The notes under the pieces: model-generated
Told to the model about the DNA's origin: nothing
Database searches by the model: none
Seen by the model: only the letters and a program-made list of their open reading frames with translations
Source: Salinilacustrithrix flava
GTDB lineage: Bacteria; Actinomycetota; Acidimicrobiia; Acidimicrobiales; Salinilacustritrichaceae
Length of the DNA: 64,000 nt
Assembly (NCBI GenBank): GCA_024128875.1
Contig: JAMYFF010000012.1
Span: forward strand, 46,079 to 110,078
Reading direction: 5' to 3'
Made by a program: the position numbers and the translations under genes
In this document: piece by piece, positions 34,999 through 44,114 of the stretch
How positions within the stretch are numbered: position 1 is the first letter of the stretch
Layout: every line of letters begins with the position of its first letter

Positions 34999-36021
34999 TC
35001 AGGGCGACTGCTCGGCGACGGCGAGCACCGGCCAGCGCAGGGGCAGCGCGCCGCTGTCGGAGACCACGAGCTGGCCGTCGAGCGCGGCGCCGAACCGGTT
35101 CCCCCCGACCCAGACCGGCGAGTCGACCTTCGGCAGCCTGCCGTGCAGCAGCCCGGTCGCGGCGTCGCGCACGTCCCAGCCGCCCGGCGCCGGCACCAGG
35201 ACCACCGACCCGTCCGGGGACAGCCGGCCGTCGGCAGCGGCGCCGTCGTCGAGGGCGTGGGTGGAGAGGAGCCCGTTGCCGGTGATCGACCAGACCTCCA
35301 GGCGTGCAGCGGCTGCAGCCGTGGCCGGCGCGGCGACCAGGAGGCGCTCGCCCCCGGCATCGATGGCCTGGCGGTCGTCGGAGGCGCCCAGGTCCGTCGG
35401 CTCGAAGCTGGGCCGGTGCCAGCGGACCATGCCGTCGCTCCCGAGGACGACGATCCCGAAGCTCGCCGGGCCGAGGACCTCCCCGTCGCCGATGTCGAGC
35501 TCGGTGATGGAGCCGCCGCCCTCGAGCTGCAGCAGCGAGACCTCCTCGCCGTCGTGCAGCCAGACGTGGCCGGGTTCGTTGGACGGGTGCAGGCCTTCGA
35601 TGCAGCAGCCCACGACCTCTTCGAACGGCTCGCCCGGCTCGGCCGCGTGGACCCCGCCGCCGGCCAGCACGACGACGACGTCGTCGGTGGTCACGACGGT
35701 CTGCACCTCGAGTCCGACCAGCCCGCTGGGTCCCGATGGCGCGGTGGCGGTCGAGAACGCGAAGAGGGCGTCGTCGCCCCCCACCGGGGTGAGCCCGTAC
35801 ACCGGCGGCAGCTCTCGCGGTGACGTGGTGGTGAGCGTCTCGCTGGTGGGGGTCGCCGGGACCGTCGTCGGACCGGGATCAGGGGCCGCCTCCCCGCCGT
35901 CGTCCCCGCTGCCGACGACGAGCGCGACGATGCCTGCCACGACGACCAGCCCGATCCAGATCGGCGTGGTGCGGTTCGCCCGCCGGATCTCGGCGCGGTG
36001 CTCGAGGTCGGTGCCGCTCAC
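34999..36021 (-). CDS. Membrane-anchored beta-propeller-like protein, hypothetical
   Basis: The 340-residue protein has a short polar N-terminus, one membrane helix at about 20-38 (PIWIGLVVVAGIVALVVGS), a Pro/Thr-rich spacer to about 70, then a beta-rich extracellular domain. Repeated patterns such as LVVSDSGALPLRWP, VWSITGNGLLSTH and LSPDGSVVLVPAPGGWDVRD suggest WD40/quinoprotein-like blades. A CC pair occurs in VVGCCIEGLHP. No catalytic residues are recognisable. GTG 36021 lies 23 bp from the divergent YhhN-family start, with overlapping -10-like boxes. The 3' end converges with the reductase gene at a 7-bp gap. Confidence 0.7.
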   Translation of the reverse strand: MSGTDLEHRAEIRRANRTTPIWIGLVVVAGIVALVVGSGDDGGEAAPDPGPTTVPATPTSETLTTTSPRELPPVYGLTPVGGDDALFAFSTATAPSGPSGLVGLEVQTVVTTDDVVVVLAGGGVHAAEPGEPFEEVVGCCIEGLHPSNEPGHVWLHDGEEVSLLQLEGGGSITELDIGDGEVLGPASFGIVVLGSDGMVRWHRPSFEPTDLGASDDRQAIDAGGERLLVAAPATAAAAARLEVWSITGNGLLSTHALDDGAAADGRLSPDGSVVLVPAPGGWDVRDAATGLLHGRLPKVDSPVWVGGNRFGAALDGQLVVSDSGALPLRWPVLAVAEQSP

Positions 36022-36044
36022 AGGGGGTCCAGTAGACCATCGCC

Positions 36045-36680
36045 ATGGACGGGACCGTCATCGCGCTCCTCGCAGCCACCCTGGTCGTGGCGGCCATCGA
36101 CTGGTGGGCGGTGGGGACCGATCGACGACGCGTCGAGTACGTGGCCAAGCCCCTGACGATGGTGGTGCTCATCGCCGCCGCCCTCGCCCTCGACCCGGCG
36201 GACGACACCGCCCGGACGTGGTTCGTGGTCGCCCTGGTCCTGTCGCTCGCAGGGGACGTGTTCCTGATGCTGCCCCGGGACCTGTTCGTGCCGGGTCTGG
36301 CGTCGTTCCTCCTCGGCCACGTCGCCTACATCGTCGGGCTGCTGTCCCTGGACACCTCCGTGGCCGGCCTCGTCGTCGGTGCGGGCATCATCGCCGTGGC
36401 CCTCCCGTGGCTCGGCCTCCGGATCCTGCGGGCGGTGCGCACGGGCAGCGAGCCAGAGCTCGCGATGCCGGTCACCGCCTACGTGCTGGTGATCAGCGCC
36501 ATGGTGGTCTCGGCCGGGGCGTCGGGGAGCGCCATCGCCCTCGCCGGCGCCGTGTCGTTCTACGTCTCCGATGCGCTCATCGCCTGGACCCGGTTCATCC
36601 AGCCGCTGGCGTGGGGCCGGGTGGCGGTGATGGTCACCTACCACGCCGCCCAGGTCGCCCTCGTCGCCTCGCTCGTCTGA
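36045..36680 (+). CDS. YhhN-family membrane protein (lysoplasmalogenase-like)
   Basis: The 211-residue protein has about eight short membrane helices and belongs to the YhhN/TMEM86 family, whose animal members hydrolyse lysoplasmalogens. Family features are YVAKPLTMVVLI, SLAGDVFLMLP, FLLGHVAYIVGL and SFYVSDALIAW, with conserved acids Asp in SLAGDVF and SDAL lying in the membrane plane. ATG 36045 lies 6 nt after a TAGACC box. Bacterial substrates of the family are not settled, so only the fold assignment is firm. Confidence 0.85.
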   Translation: MDGTVIALLAATLVVAAIDWWAVGTDRRRVEYVAKPLTMVVLIAAALALDPADDTARTWFVVALVLSLAGDVFLMLPRDLFVPGLASFLLGHVAYIVGLLSLDTSVAGLVVGAGIIAVALPWLGLRILRAVRTGSEPELAMPVTAYVLVISAMVVSAGASGSAIALAGAVSFYVSDALIAWTRFIQPLAWGRVAVMVTYHAAQVALVASLV

Positions 36681-36695
36681 CCGGAGCCGCCCGGG

Positions 36696-37907
36696 TCACC
36701 AGCTCCGGGTGAAGCACCGGTCGCCGAGGCGACCGGGGGACCACAGCTGCCACACGCCGAAGGCCGCCCGACGGGTGTGGTCGGTCCAGCGGATGCAGGA
36801 CGGGTCGGCGATGCGGTGCACGGTCTGGACGACCCCGCCCTCGTGCACCTCGTAGCCCGCCCACGTCCCCGGGAAGTCCTTGGTCGAGCCGACCTCGGTG
36901 ATGGTGACCGGGCCGACGTGGCGGCGCCGGTGCCGGTGCGTGTGCCCCGACGTCACGAGGGTGCGGGGGTTGGCCCGGCCGAGGGCGCGCAGGAAGTGCT
37001 CGGCCTCGGGACCCGGGATCCCGGCCGGGAGGTAGGTCGGGACGCGCCACCGCAGGGGCTGGTGGTGCATGGCGACGAGGAGGGGCAGGTCCGTGCCGCT
37101 GGCGAGGTCGAGCGTGCGCTCGAGCACGTCGGAGACCCTCCCGGGGTCCTGGCCGGGGATCGTGCTGTCCACGAGGACCACGCGGATGCCGGGGCGGTCC
37201 ACGTGGGCCACGTCCGTCACCAGCTGCAGGCCGTGGCGAGCGAGGCCGGCGGCGGGATCCCCGTCGCCCCGGCCGGACCACTCGTGGTTGCCGGGCACGA
37301 CCGAGATCGGCACGTCGAGCTCGTCGAGCACCGAGGCCGCCTGCGCCCACCACTCCGGCCGGCTGTGGTCGACCAGGTCACCCTTGACGATCAGCTCGTC
37401 GGCGCCCCAGGCCCGCGCCTCGCGCAGGGCGGCCCGGGCGCAGCGCACGGGGTGGACCTCGTCGGGCTCGGGCTTCTCGATGATCGTGTGCAGGAAGCCG
37501 GTGCTGCGGGAGCCGATGTGGGTGTCGCTCACCGTGGCGATGCGATGGAGCAGCTCGCCGGGCGGCGGCAGCAGGGTCCGGGCCTCCAGCGGCGGGACCG
37601 GCTCGGGCAGTCCCGGCCCGCTGATGTGGATCCGATGGGCGTTGCCCGGCGCGAGGTCGGTCACGGTGGCCGCGCCGGGTCCGCCGTCGGCGTCGACCGA
37701 GACGGTCTGGTCTCCGCAGCGAACCTCGATGGGGCCGGGTCCGAGGGCGCTCCACGTCAGCTGGATCCACGTCGTCCCGGTGCCGAACACCGCGAGGCGC
37801 TGCGGCGGGCGCGGACGCCCGTCACCCGGGGGCTGCGGGGGGACGTGGCTGCGGAAGGCGTTGACGAGCCGGGTGCGTCGGCTGCTCTCGTGGACCTTGA
37901 TGCTCAT
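36696..37907 (-). CDS. Calcineurin-like metallophosphoesterase with N-terminal beta domain
   Basis: The 403-residue protein has an N-terminal beta-sandwich resembling the fibronectin-like domain of purple acid phosphatases (TWIQLTWSALGPGPIEVRCG, ATVTDLAPGNAHRIHI). The catalytic domain carries all metal motifs: SDTHIG near 128, GDLVDH, GNHEWSG, MHHQPL and GHTHRH. No signal peptide is visible, so it is probably cytosolic. Substrate is unknown (phosphomonoester or cyclic nucleotide type). ATG 37907 overlaps the aminopeptidase stop as ATGA, so the two are translationally coupled. It converges with the YhhN gene across 15 bp. Confidence 0.88.
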   Translation of the reverse strand: MSIKVHESSRRTRLVNAFRSHVPPQPPGDGRPRPPQRLAVFGTGTTWIQLTWSALGPGPIEVRCGDQTVSVDADGGPGAATVTDLAPGNAHRIHISGPGLPEPVPPLEARTLLPPPGELLHRIATVSDTHIGSRSTGFLHTIIEKPEPDEVHPVRCARAALREARAWGADELIVKGDLVDHSRPEWWAQAASVLDELDVPISVVPGNHEWSGRGDGDPAAGLARHGLQLVTDVAHVDRPGIRVVLVDSTIPGQDPGRVSDVLERTLDLASGTDLPLLVAMHHQPLRWRVPTYLPAGIPGPEAEHFLRALGRANPRTLVTSGHTHRHRRRHVGPVTITEVGSTKDFPGTWAGYEVHEGGVVQTVHRIADPSCIRWTDHTRRAAFGVWQLWSPGRLGDRCFTRSW

Positions 37908-40498
37908 CCGCCGGGCAGCGACGACGCGACCTGGCCCGCCTCGCGCTGGTGCACCGCCACCTGCACCCGCATCCGCTCGACGTGCTGCGCGATCAGCGTG
38001 GTGGCCTCGGGCACCGGGTGGGTGGCGAGGAACTCCTCGATCTCGTCGGCCAGCGCCGGGTCGGTGACGCTGGTGATGCCCTCGACGAGGCGGTGGTTGG
38101 CGTTGAAGGGCAGCCGGGCCCGGATGCGCTCCCAGCCGTCCCGCACGGCGGTCCAGGCGTGGCGGTCGTGGGCCGGGTTGCGCAGCGCCGCCCGGTAGGC
38201 GAAGGCCAGGTTCTGGCTGCGGACCTCGTCGGTCTCGAGCAGGGCGAGGTACCGGGAGAACAGGTCGCCGTCCGCCACGGTGGCGGCGGCGTAGAGGTAG
38301 CGGACCTGCTCCTGGGGCGTGGCGCCGTGCCGGAAGCGGTCGAGCATGGCGTCGAACCGGTCCGCATCCGCGGTGACCGCCGCGGCCTTCAGGGCACCGG
38401 CGCCGAGCTCGGCGTCGACCTCGGTCGGCCGGTGCAGCTGCTGCTCGAACACCGCGGTCGCGCGGGCCAGGGCGTCGGGGTCGCCGTGCACGCCGCGCAA
38501 CCCGAGGACGAGCCCGCGGAGGGCTCGGGTGCGGTCGTCGTCGGTGGGGTCGACGTCGTCGCCGAGCCGCGCTGCGAGCGGCGCCAGGAGGCGGCGGACC
38601 CACGCCGACACGGCCGGTCGCTCGTCCTCGGACGCAGCCCGGTCGACCACCTCGATGCTCGACGCGGCCAGCTGCCACACGGAGAGGTCGGTCTCACCGA
38701 CGTCGGCGATGCGCTGCACGGTGGCGGCGAGGTCGCCCGCCCGGCGGTCGCCCCGGAGGGTGAGGCCGTGGGCGTCGTCGAGCACCGCGTAGCGCTCCAG
38801 CGGGGCGAGGTCGCCGAGGCCGTCGAGGACGGCGGCCTGGAGCTCGGCGTCGTAGGACACCCGGTAGAAGGCGTGGCCGCCGGCGTTGACGACGACGGGG
38901 GCGCCGGCGGTGGGCGTGGCCGGGAGCGTCAGCGAGGCCCGGGGGCCGTCGAGCACGATGCGCTCGGTGCCGCCTGCGCTGCGCACGACGACCGGCACGT
39001 GCCAGCGGGGGTCCTCGCCGTCGCCCGCGTCGGCCGGCTCCGTGTAGCGGAACGGCTGCTGGGTCAGGGTCAGGCCGGCGTCGTCGAGGCTCGCGGTGAC
39101 GAGCGGGAAGCCGCCCTGGAAGATCCAGCTGTCCATCATCGCCCGCACCGGCTCGCCCGTGACGGCCTCGAGGGCATCCCAGAGGTCGCCGGTCTCGGTG
39201 TTGCCGAACTGGTGTGCCTGCAGGTAGCGGCGGATGCCGTCCCGGAAGGCGTCCTCGCCCAGGTACTGCTCGAGCATGCGGACGACCGCCGAGCCCTTCT
39301 GGTACGTGAGGGTGTCGAACATCCCCTCGGCGTCGGCAGGCGTGATCACCGGGTACTCGATCGGGCGTGTGGTGGCCAGCGCATCGACGTCGAACGCGCC
39401 CGACCGCTCGCGGCCGAAGTGCATCCACCGCTCCCACGCCGGGCGGAACGCCGCGGCGCACTTGGCCTCCATGAAGGTGGCGAAGGCCTCGTTGAGCCAG
39501 ATGCCGTTCCACCAGCGCATCGTCACCAGGTCGCCGAACCACATGTGGGCGAGCTCGTGGGCGATCACGTCGACGACGGCGAGGAGCTCGGCCTGGGTGG
39601 CGGACTCCGGGTCGACGAGCAGGAGGGTCTCCCGGTAGACGACGCAGCCCAGGTTCTCCATGGCGCCGAACGCGAAGTCGGGCACGGCCACCATGTCGAC
39701 CTTGTCGCCCGGGTAGGCGATGCCGTAGTAGTCCGCGAAGAAGCGCAGGGCGTGGGCCCCGACCTCGAGGGCGAACTCGGCCAGCTCGCCCTGCCCGGGG
39801 CGGTGGACGATGCGCAGCGGCACCCCGTCGACGTCGACGGGGCCGGTGGTCTCCATCGGACCGACGACGAACGCGACCAGGTAGGTCGACATCGGCATGG
39901 TGTCGGCGAAGCGGATGCGCACCCGCCCGTCGCCGAGGTCCTCCCGGGCGAGCTCGGGGCCGTTGGAGATGGCCAGCAGGTCCTCGGCGACGTCCAGGGT
40001 GACGCCGAAGACCGCCTTGAACTCCGGCTCGTCCCAGCACGGGAAGGCCCGGCGGGCGTCGGTGGGCTCGAACTGGGTGACGGCGATGGCACGGTCGCCG
40101 CCGCCGTCCGCGGTGTAGGTCGAGCGGTAGAAGCCGCGGAGGCGGTCGTTGAGCACGCCCGAGAAGGTGAGGTGCAGCGTCGCCGTCCCGCCGGGCAGGG
40201 TCTCGGGCAGCGCGACGCGCAGCTGCTCGAGGTCGGCGTCGAGGTGGATCTCACCGTCGATGCGGCGCCCGTCGAGGTCGACCCACGCCTCGCTGACGTC
40301 CAGCTCGGCGGCGTTGCAGACCAGCTCGGCGGTGGGGGAGCCGACGTCGAGGGTGACGCTGGCCGCGCCCCGGAAGGTGCTCGTGGCGAGGTCCGGGGCG
40401 AGCCGCAGGTCGTAGCGCTCGGGCCGGACCGAGGCGGGGAGGCGACCGGCCCGGTCCCCGGTGGCCGGGGGCGGTGCGGTGGCGTCGTCGGAGGGCAC
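37904..40498 (-). CDS. pepN: Aminopeptidase N (M1 family)
   Basis: Cytosolic zinc aminopeptidase that finishes protein and peptide turnover. The 864-residue protein has the N-terminal beta saddle (RYDLRLAPDLATSTFRGAAS), the substrate motif FGAMENLG near 285, zinc site HELAHMWFGDL with the downstream Glu in WLNEAFATF, the active-site Tyr region FDTLTYQKGSAVVRM, and the helical ERAP1-like C-terminal domain. Length is typical of actinobacterial PepN. GTG 40498 lies 6 nt behind a minus-strand TACCGT (40505-40510). It forms an operon with the phosphoesterase through an ATGA overlap. Confidence 0.96.
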   Translation of the reverse strand: MPSDDATAPPPATGDRAGRLPASVRPERYDLRLAPDLATSTFRGAASVTLDVGSPTAELVCNAAELDVSEAWVDLDGRRIDGEIHLDADLEQLRVALPETLPGGTATLHLTFSGVLNDRLRGFYRSTYTADGGGDRAIAVTQFEPTDARRAFPCWDEPEFKAVFGVTLDVAEDLLAISNGPELAREDLGDGRVRIRFADTMPMSTYLVAFVVGPMETTGPVDVDGVPLRIVHRPGQGELAEFALEVGAHALRFFADYYGIAYPGDKVDMVAVPDFAFGAMENLGCVVYRETLLLVDPESATQAELLAVVDVIAHELAHMWFGDLVTMRWWNGIWLNEAFATFMEAKCAAAFRPAWERWMHFGRERSGAFDVDALATTRPIEYPVITPADAEGMFDTLTYQKGSAVVRMLEQYLGEDAFRDGIRRYLQAHQFGNTETGDLWDALEAVTGEPVRAMMDSWIFQGGFPLVTASLDDAGLTLTQQPFRYTEPADAGDGEDPRWHVPVVVRSAGGTERIVLDGPRASLTLPATPTAGAPVVVNAGGHAFYRVSYDAELQAAVLDGLGDLAPLERYAVLDDAHGLTLRGDRRAGDLAATVQRIADVGETDLSVWQLAASSIEVVDRAASEDERPAVSAWVRRLLAPLAARLGDDVDPTDDDRTRALRGLVLGLRGVHGDPDALARATAVFEQQLHRPTEVDAELGAGALKAAAVTADADRFDAMLDRFRHGATPQEQVRYLYAAATVADGDLFSRYLALLETDEVRSQNLAFAYRAALRNPAHDRHAWTAVRDGWERIRARLPFNANHRLVEGITSVTDPALADEIEEFLATHPVPEATTLIAQHVERMRVQVAVHQREAGQVASSLPGG

Positions 40499-40535
40499 CG
40501 GGCAACGGTACCGGCCGCGTGTACCGTCGCCGAGC
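40499..40535. promoter_or_regulatory. Compact divergent promoter region, pepN/PfkB kinase
   Basis: The 37-bp gap holds two identical TACCGT hexamers in opposite orientation: minus-strand 40505-40510, 6 nt from GTG 40498, and plus-strand 40522-40527, 8 nt from GTG 40536. Only 11 bp separate them, so each -35 zone coincides with the opposing -10. Confidence 0.65.
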
Positions 40536-41549
40536 GTGACGCCCCCTGCATCCGAGCAGATCCTCCGCGACGTCCGCGACGACGGCACCGCCCTCGACGT
40601 GGTCGGCATCGGCAACGCGCTCGTGGACGTGCTCAGCCACGAGGCCGACGACTTCGTCGCGACCCACGATCTGGTGAAGGGGGCCATGACCCTCATCGAG
40701 CCGGACCGGGCCACGCAGCTGTACGAGGCGATGGGCCCGGGCATCGAGGTGTCCGGCGGATCGGCCGCCAACACCATCGCCGGGGTCGCCTCCTTCGGCG
40801 GCCGGGCCGCCTACCTGGGCAAGGTCCACGACGACCAGCTCGGCGTGGTGTTCGCCCACGACATGCGGGCCAACGGGGTCGTGTTCCGCTCGCCGCCGGC
40901 CGCCGACGGCCCGCCCACGGGGCGGTGCCTGATCATCGTCACCCCGGACGCCGAGCGGACCCTCAACACCTACCTCGGTGCCTCCGCCTACTTCAGCCCC
41001 GACGACGTGGACGCCGAGCTGATCGAGCTGTCGCGGTACACCTTCCTCGAGGGCTACCTGTTCGATCGGCCCGAGGCCAAGGCCGCCTACCGAACCGCCT
41101 CCGAGATCGCCCACGGCGCCGGCCGCAAGGTCGCGCTCACCCTGTCCGACACGTTCTGCGTGGAGCGCCACATCGACGAGTGGCGGCCCCTCGTCGCCGA
41201 CCAGGTCGACGTGCTCTTCGCCAACGACGCCGAGCTGCGTGCCCTCTACGGGATCCACCTCGACCACGCCGTCGACCGCGCCCGTGACGAGGTGGAGACC
41301 ACGTGCGTCACGCTCGGCCCGGAGGGTTCGCTCATCGTGACCTCCGAGGGCATCGTCGAGGTGCCGCCCCACCCGGTCGACGTCGTCGACACGACCGGGG
41401 CCGGCGACCTGTACGCCGCCGGCGTGCTCCACGGCATGGCCAAGGGCCTGCCGCTGGCCGAGTGCGGCCGCCTCGGCTCCATCGCCGCCTCGGCCGTCAT
41501 CGGCCACACCGGCGCCCGACCAGGCCAGTCGCTGGCCCAGCTGGCATGA
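40536..41549 (+). CDS. PfkB-family carbohydrate/nucleoside kinase (adenosine kinase-like)
   Basis: The 337-residue ribokinase-fold kinase has an N-terminal substrate segment DVVGIGNALVDVLSHEADDF, the di-glycine hinge SGGSAANTIAGVASFGGRAAYLGKV, and the catalytic DTTGAGDLYAAGVL near 285. The GNALVD pattern and length fit the adenosine kinase/YdjH-like group. Lying directly upstream of and overlapping (ATGA) a purine nucleoside phosphorylase gene, it is most likely a nucleoside kinase that competes with phosphorolysis for salvaged purine nucleosides, but a sugar substrate cannot be excluded. Confidence 0.85.
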   Translation: MTPPASEQILRDVRDDGTALDVVGIGNALVDVLSHEADDFVATHDLVKGAMTLIEPDRATQLYEAMGPGIEVSGGSAANTIAGVASFGGRAAYLGKVHDDQLGVVFAHDMRANGVVFRSPPAADGPPTGRCLIIVTPDAERTLNTYLGASAYFSPDDVDAELIELSRYTFLEGYLFDRPEAKAAYRTASEIAHGAGRKVALTLSDTFCVERHIDEWRPLVADQVDVLFANDAELRALYGIHLDHAVDRARDEVETTCVTLGPEGSLIVTSEGIVEVPPHPVDVVDTTGAGDLYAAGVLHGMAKGLPLAECGRLGSIAASAVIGHTGARPGQSLAQLA

Positions 41550-42379
41550 GCGGCACCGGCACCCCGCCCGACGCCTACGAGCGGGCCGCCGAGGCGGCTG
41601 CCGCCCTCGCCGAGCGGACCGGCGTCGAGCGCCACGACGTGGTGGTCGTGCTCGGCTCGGGCTGGCGCACCGCCGCCGAGCAGCTGGGGGAGGCCTCCTG
41701 CGCGTTCCCGGCGGCGGACCTGCCGGGCTTCCACGCGCCGACCGTGGAGGGCCACGGGGGCGAGCTCCGCTCCATCGACGTCGACGGTCGCCGCGTGCTG
41801 GTCGCGCTGGGCCGCGTCCACGCCTACGAGGGGCACGGACTCGCCGACGTCGTGCACGGCGTGCGCACCGCCGTGCTCGCCGGCTGCCGCACGGTCGTGC
41901 TCACCAACGCGGCGGGCGGCCTCGGCGAGGGCATGTCCATCGGGCAGCCGGTGCTCATCGCCGACCACCTCAACCTCACCGGCCGCTCCCCCCTGACCGG
42001 CCCGACGCCGGACGCGGCCATCGGCCCCCGGTTCCCGGACATGACCGACCTGTACTCGGCTCGCTTGCGGGCCATGGCCCGGGAGCTCGAACCGACCCTG
42101 GTCGAGGGCGTCTACGCCGGCATGAACGGCCCCCAGTACGAGACGCCCGCCGAGATCCGCATGCTCCAGACGCTGGGCGCCGACCTGGTCGGCATGTCCA
42201 CGGTGCACGAAGCCGTCGCCGCCCACCACATGGGCGCCGAGGTGCTGGCCATGTCGCTGGTCACCAACCTGGCGGCCGGCCTGGGCGACTCGCTCGACCA
42301 CGAGGACGTGCTGTCGGTGGCCGTGACCTCGGCCGATGCCATGGGCTCCCTGCTCGCCCGGTTGGTCCGGCGGCTGTAG
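41546..42379 (+). CDS. punA: Purine nucleoside phosphorylase (PNP I family)
   Basis: Cleaves (deoxy)inosine and guanosine with phosphate to base plus (deoxy)ribose-1-phosphate. The 277-residue protein has the phosphate site VVVLGSGWRTAAEQL, GRVHAYEGHG (catalytic His in the HxYEG motif), LTNAAGGLGEGM, GVYAGMNGPQYETPAEIRML and the base-specificity region VTNLAAGLGD. Trimeric high-molecular type PNP is usual in actinobacteria. ATG 41546 overlaps the kinase stop, so the two are coupled, and the mutase gene follows 5 bp later. Confidence 0.94.
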   Translation: MSGTGTPPDAYERAAEAAAALAERTGVERHDVVVVLGSGWRTAAEQLGEASCAFPAADLPGFHAPTVEGHGGELRSIDVDGRRVLVALGRVHAYEGHGLADVVHGVRTAVLAGCRTVVLTNAAGGLGEGMSIGQPVLIADHLNLTGRSPLTGPTPDAAIGPRFPDMTDLYSARLRAMARELEPTLVEGVYAGMNGPQYETPAEIRMLQTLGADLVGMSTVHEAVAAHHMGAEVLAMSLVTNLAAGLGDSLDHEDVLSVAVTSADAMGSLLARLVRRL

Positions 42380-42384
42380 ACCGG

Positions 42385-44058
42385 ATGGACACCGAGCTGC
42401 GCGCCGCCATCGACGCCTGGCGCGCCGACGACCCCGACCCCGCCACGGTCGCGGCGCTCGACGCCATGGTCGCCGCCGCCGACGAGGCCGCGCTCGAGGC
42501 CGCGTTCGCTGCCCCGCTCGCCTTCGGCACCGCAGGCCTGCGCGGGCCACTCGGGCCGGGGCCGGGTCGGATGAACCGCGCCGTCGTGCGCCGTGCCGCG
42601 GCCGGGCTGTGCCGCTGGCTCGACGACCAGGGGTGGGAGGGACCCGTGGTCGTGGCCCGGGACGCACGCCACGGCTCGGCCGACTTCGCCCGGGACACGG
42701 CCGCGGTCGTCGCCGGCGCCGGCCGCTCCGTCGTCCTCGCCGATCGTCCCCTACCGACGCCGCTGCTCGCCTTCGCCGTCCGCCACCTGGGCGGGGCGGC
42801 GGGCGTGATGGTCACGGCCAGCCACAACCCACCTGCCGACAACGGCTACAAGGTCTACGCCGGCGACGGTGCCCAGATCGTCGCTCCGTGGGATCGGGAG
42901 ATCGCGGCCCACATGGCAGCGATCGAGCGGGTGTCCGACCTGCCGCTCGCCCCGCTCGACGACGCGCGCATCGCCGAGCTCGGAGACGACGTGGTGGACG
43001 CCTACGTCGAGGGGGTCGCCGGACTCCGGACCTCCCACGCGCCGGTCGACCTGCGGGTGGCCTACACGCCCATGCACGGGGTGGGCCTCGAGGTCCTGCA
43101 GGCGGCCTTCGCCCGAGCCGGCCTCGCGCCGCCGGCGGTGGTCGAGGCGCAAGCCCACCCCGACCCCGACTTCCCGACGGTGGCGTTCCCCAACCCGGAG
43201 GAGCCGGGCGCCATGGACCTGCTCCTCGCGTCGGCTGAGGAGCACGGTGCCGACCTCGCCATCGCCAACGACCCCGACGCCGACCGCCTCGCCCTCGCCG
43301 TGCCCGGACCGCGTGGCGGGGCCACCACGTGGCGGGTCCTCACCGGCGACGAGATCGGCCTGCTCTTGGCCGACCACCTGCTGCGCCACTCCGAGGGCGC
43401 CGATCGCCTGCTGGTCACCACCGTCGTGTCGTCGTCGGCGCTCGCTGCGCTGGCTGCGCACCACGACGTCCAGTTCGTCGAGACGCTCACCGGCTTCAAG
43501 TGGCTGGCCCGCGCCGCGATGGCCCGACCCGATCTCCGCCCGGTCCTCGGCTACGAGGAGGCGCTCGGCTACTCGGTCGGGTCGCTGGTGCGGGACAAGG
43601 ACGGCATCAGCGCCGCCGTCGTCGCCGTGGAGGCGGTGGCGGGGCTGCTGGCCGAGCGCTCCTCGGTGGCGCAGCGCCTCGCCGAGCTGGCCGTCGACCT
43701 GGGGCTGCACCGCACCCGCCAGCGCTCGCTGCGCTTCGAGGGACTCGACGGTGCCCCGCGGATGGCTGCGGCGGTCGACCGGATCCGGACGGATCCGCCA
43801 GAGGTGCTCGGCGGCTTCGACGTCGTCGGCGTCGAGGACCTGGCCCTCGGTCAGCGCCTGCCGCCGACCGACGGCGTGGTCCTGCGCGGCGACGGCATGC
43901 GGGTCGTCGTCCGCCCGTCGGGCACCGAGCCCAAGCTCAAGCTCTACGTCGAGGTGGTGCGCCTGGTCGACGCCGTCGACGACGTCGGCGCCGAGACCGA
44001 CATCGCCGATGAGCGCATCGACGCGGTCCTCGCCGACCTCGAAGCCCGGCTCGCCTGA
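42385..44058 (+). CDS. PGM2-like phosphomutase, probable phosphopentomutase (PmmB-type)
   Basis: The 557-residue protein is an alpha-D-phosphohexomutase. It has an N-terminal FGTAGLRGPLGPGPGRMN, phosphoserine loop TASHNPPADNGYKVY, metal loop NDPDADRLALAV, sugar loop GYEEALGYSVGSLVRDKDG and phosphate loop RPSGTEPKLKLYVE. The FGTAGLR-GPG-RMN and EEAxGY-DKDGxSAAV segments are those of the PGM2 branch, whose human member acts on ribose- and deoxyribose-1-phosphate. It follows punA directly, and the cluster contains deoA and deoC but no deoB, so I infer it supplies phosphopentomutase activity. The mycobacterial pmmB is in the same place, next to its PNP gene. Confidence 0.85.
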   Translation: MDTELRAAIDAWRADDPDPATVAALDAMVAAADEAALEAAFAAPLAFGTAGLRGPLGPGPGRMNRAVVRRAAAGLCRWLDDQGWEGPVVVARDARHGSADFARDTAAVVAGAGRSVVLADRPLPTPLLAFAVRHLGGAAGVMVTASHNPPADNGYKVYAGDGAQIVAPWDREIAAHMAAIERVSDLPLAPLDDARIAELGDDVVDAYVEGVAGLRTSHAPVDLRVAYTPMHGVGLEVLQAAFARAGLAPPAVVEAQAHPDPDFPTVAFPNPEEPGAMDLLLASAEEHGADLAIANDPDADRLALAVPGPRGGATTWRVLTGDEIGLLLADHLLRHSEGADRLLVTTVVSSSALAALAAHHDVQFVETLTGFKWLARAAMARPDLRPVLGYEEALGYSVGSLVRDKDGISAAVVAVEAVAGLLAERSSVAQRLAELAVDLGLHRTRQRSLRFEGLDGAPRMAAAVDRIRTDPPEVLGGFDVVGVEDLALGQRLPPTDGVVLRGDGMRVVVRPSGTEPKLKLYVEVVRLVDAVDDVGAETDIADERIDAVLADLEARLA

Positions 44059-44114
44059 GACGAACCTCGAGCACGGCTCGACGTCGGGTGGCGCATCGGT
44101 CGTACCGTGGCGGC

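Noticed and set aside
37949..41287. A 1112-codon plus-strand frame opposite pepN
   Set aside because: It is the complement of the M1 aminopeptidase, whose HELAH and GAMEN motifs prove the minus strand.
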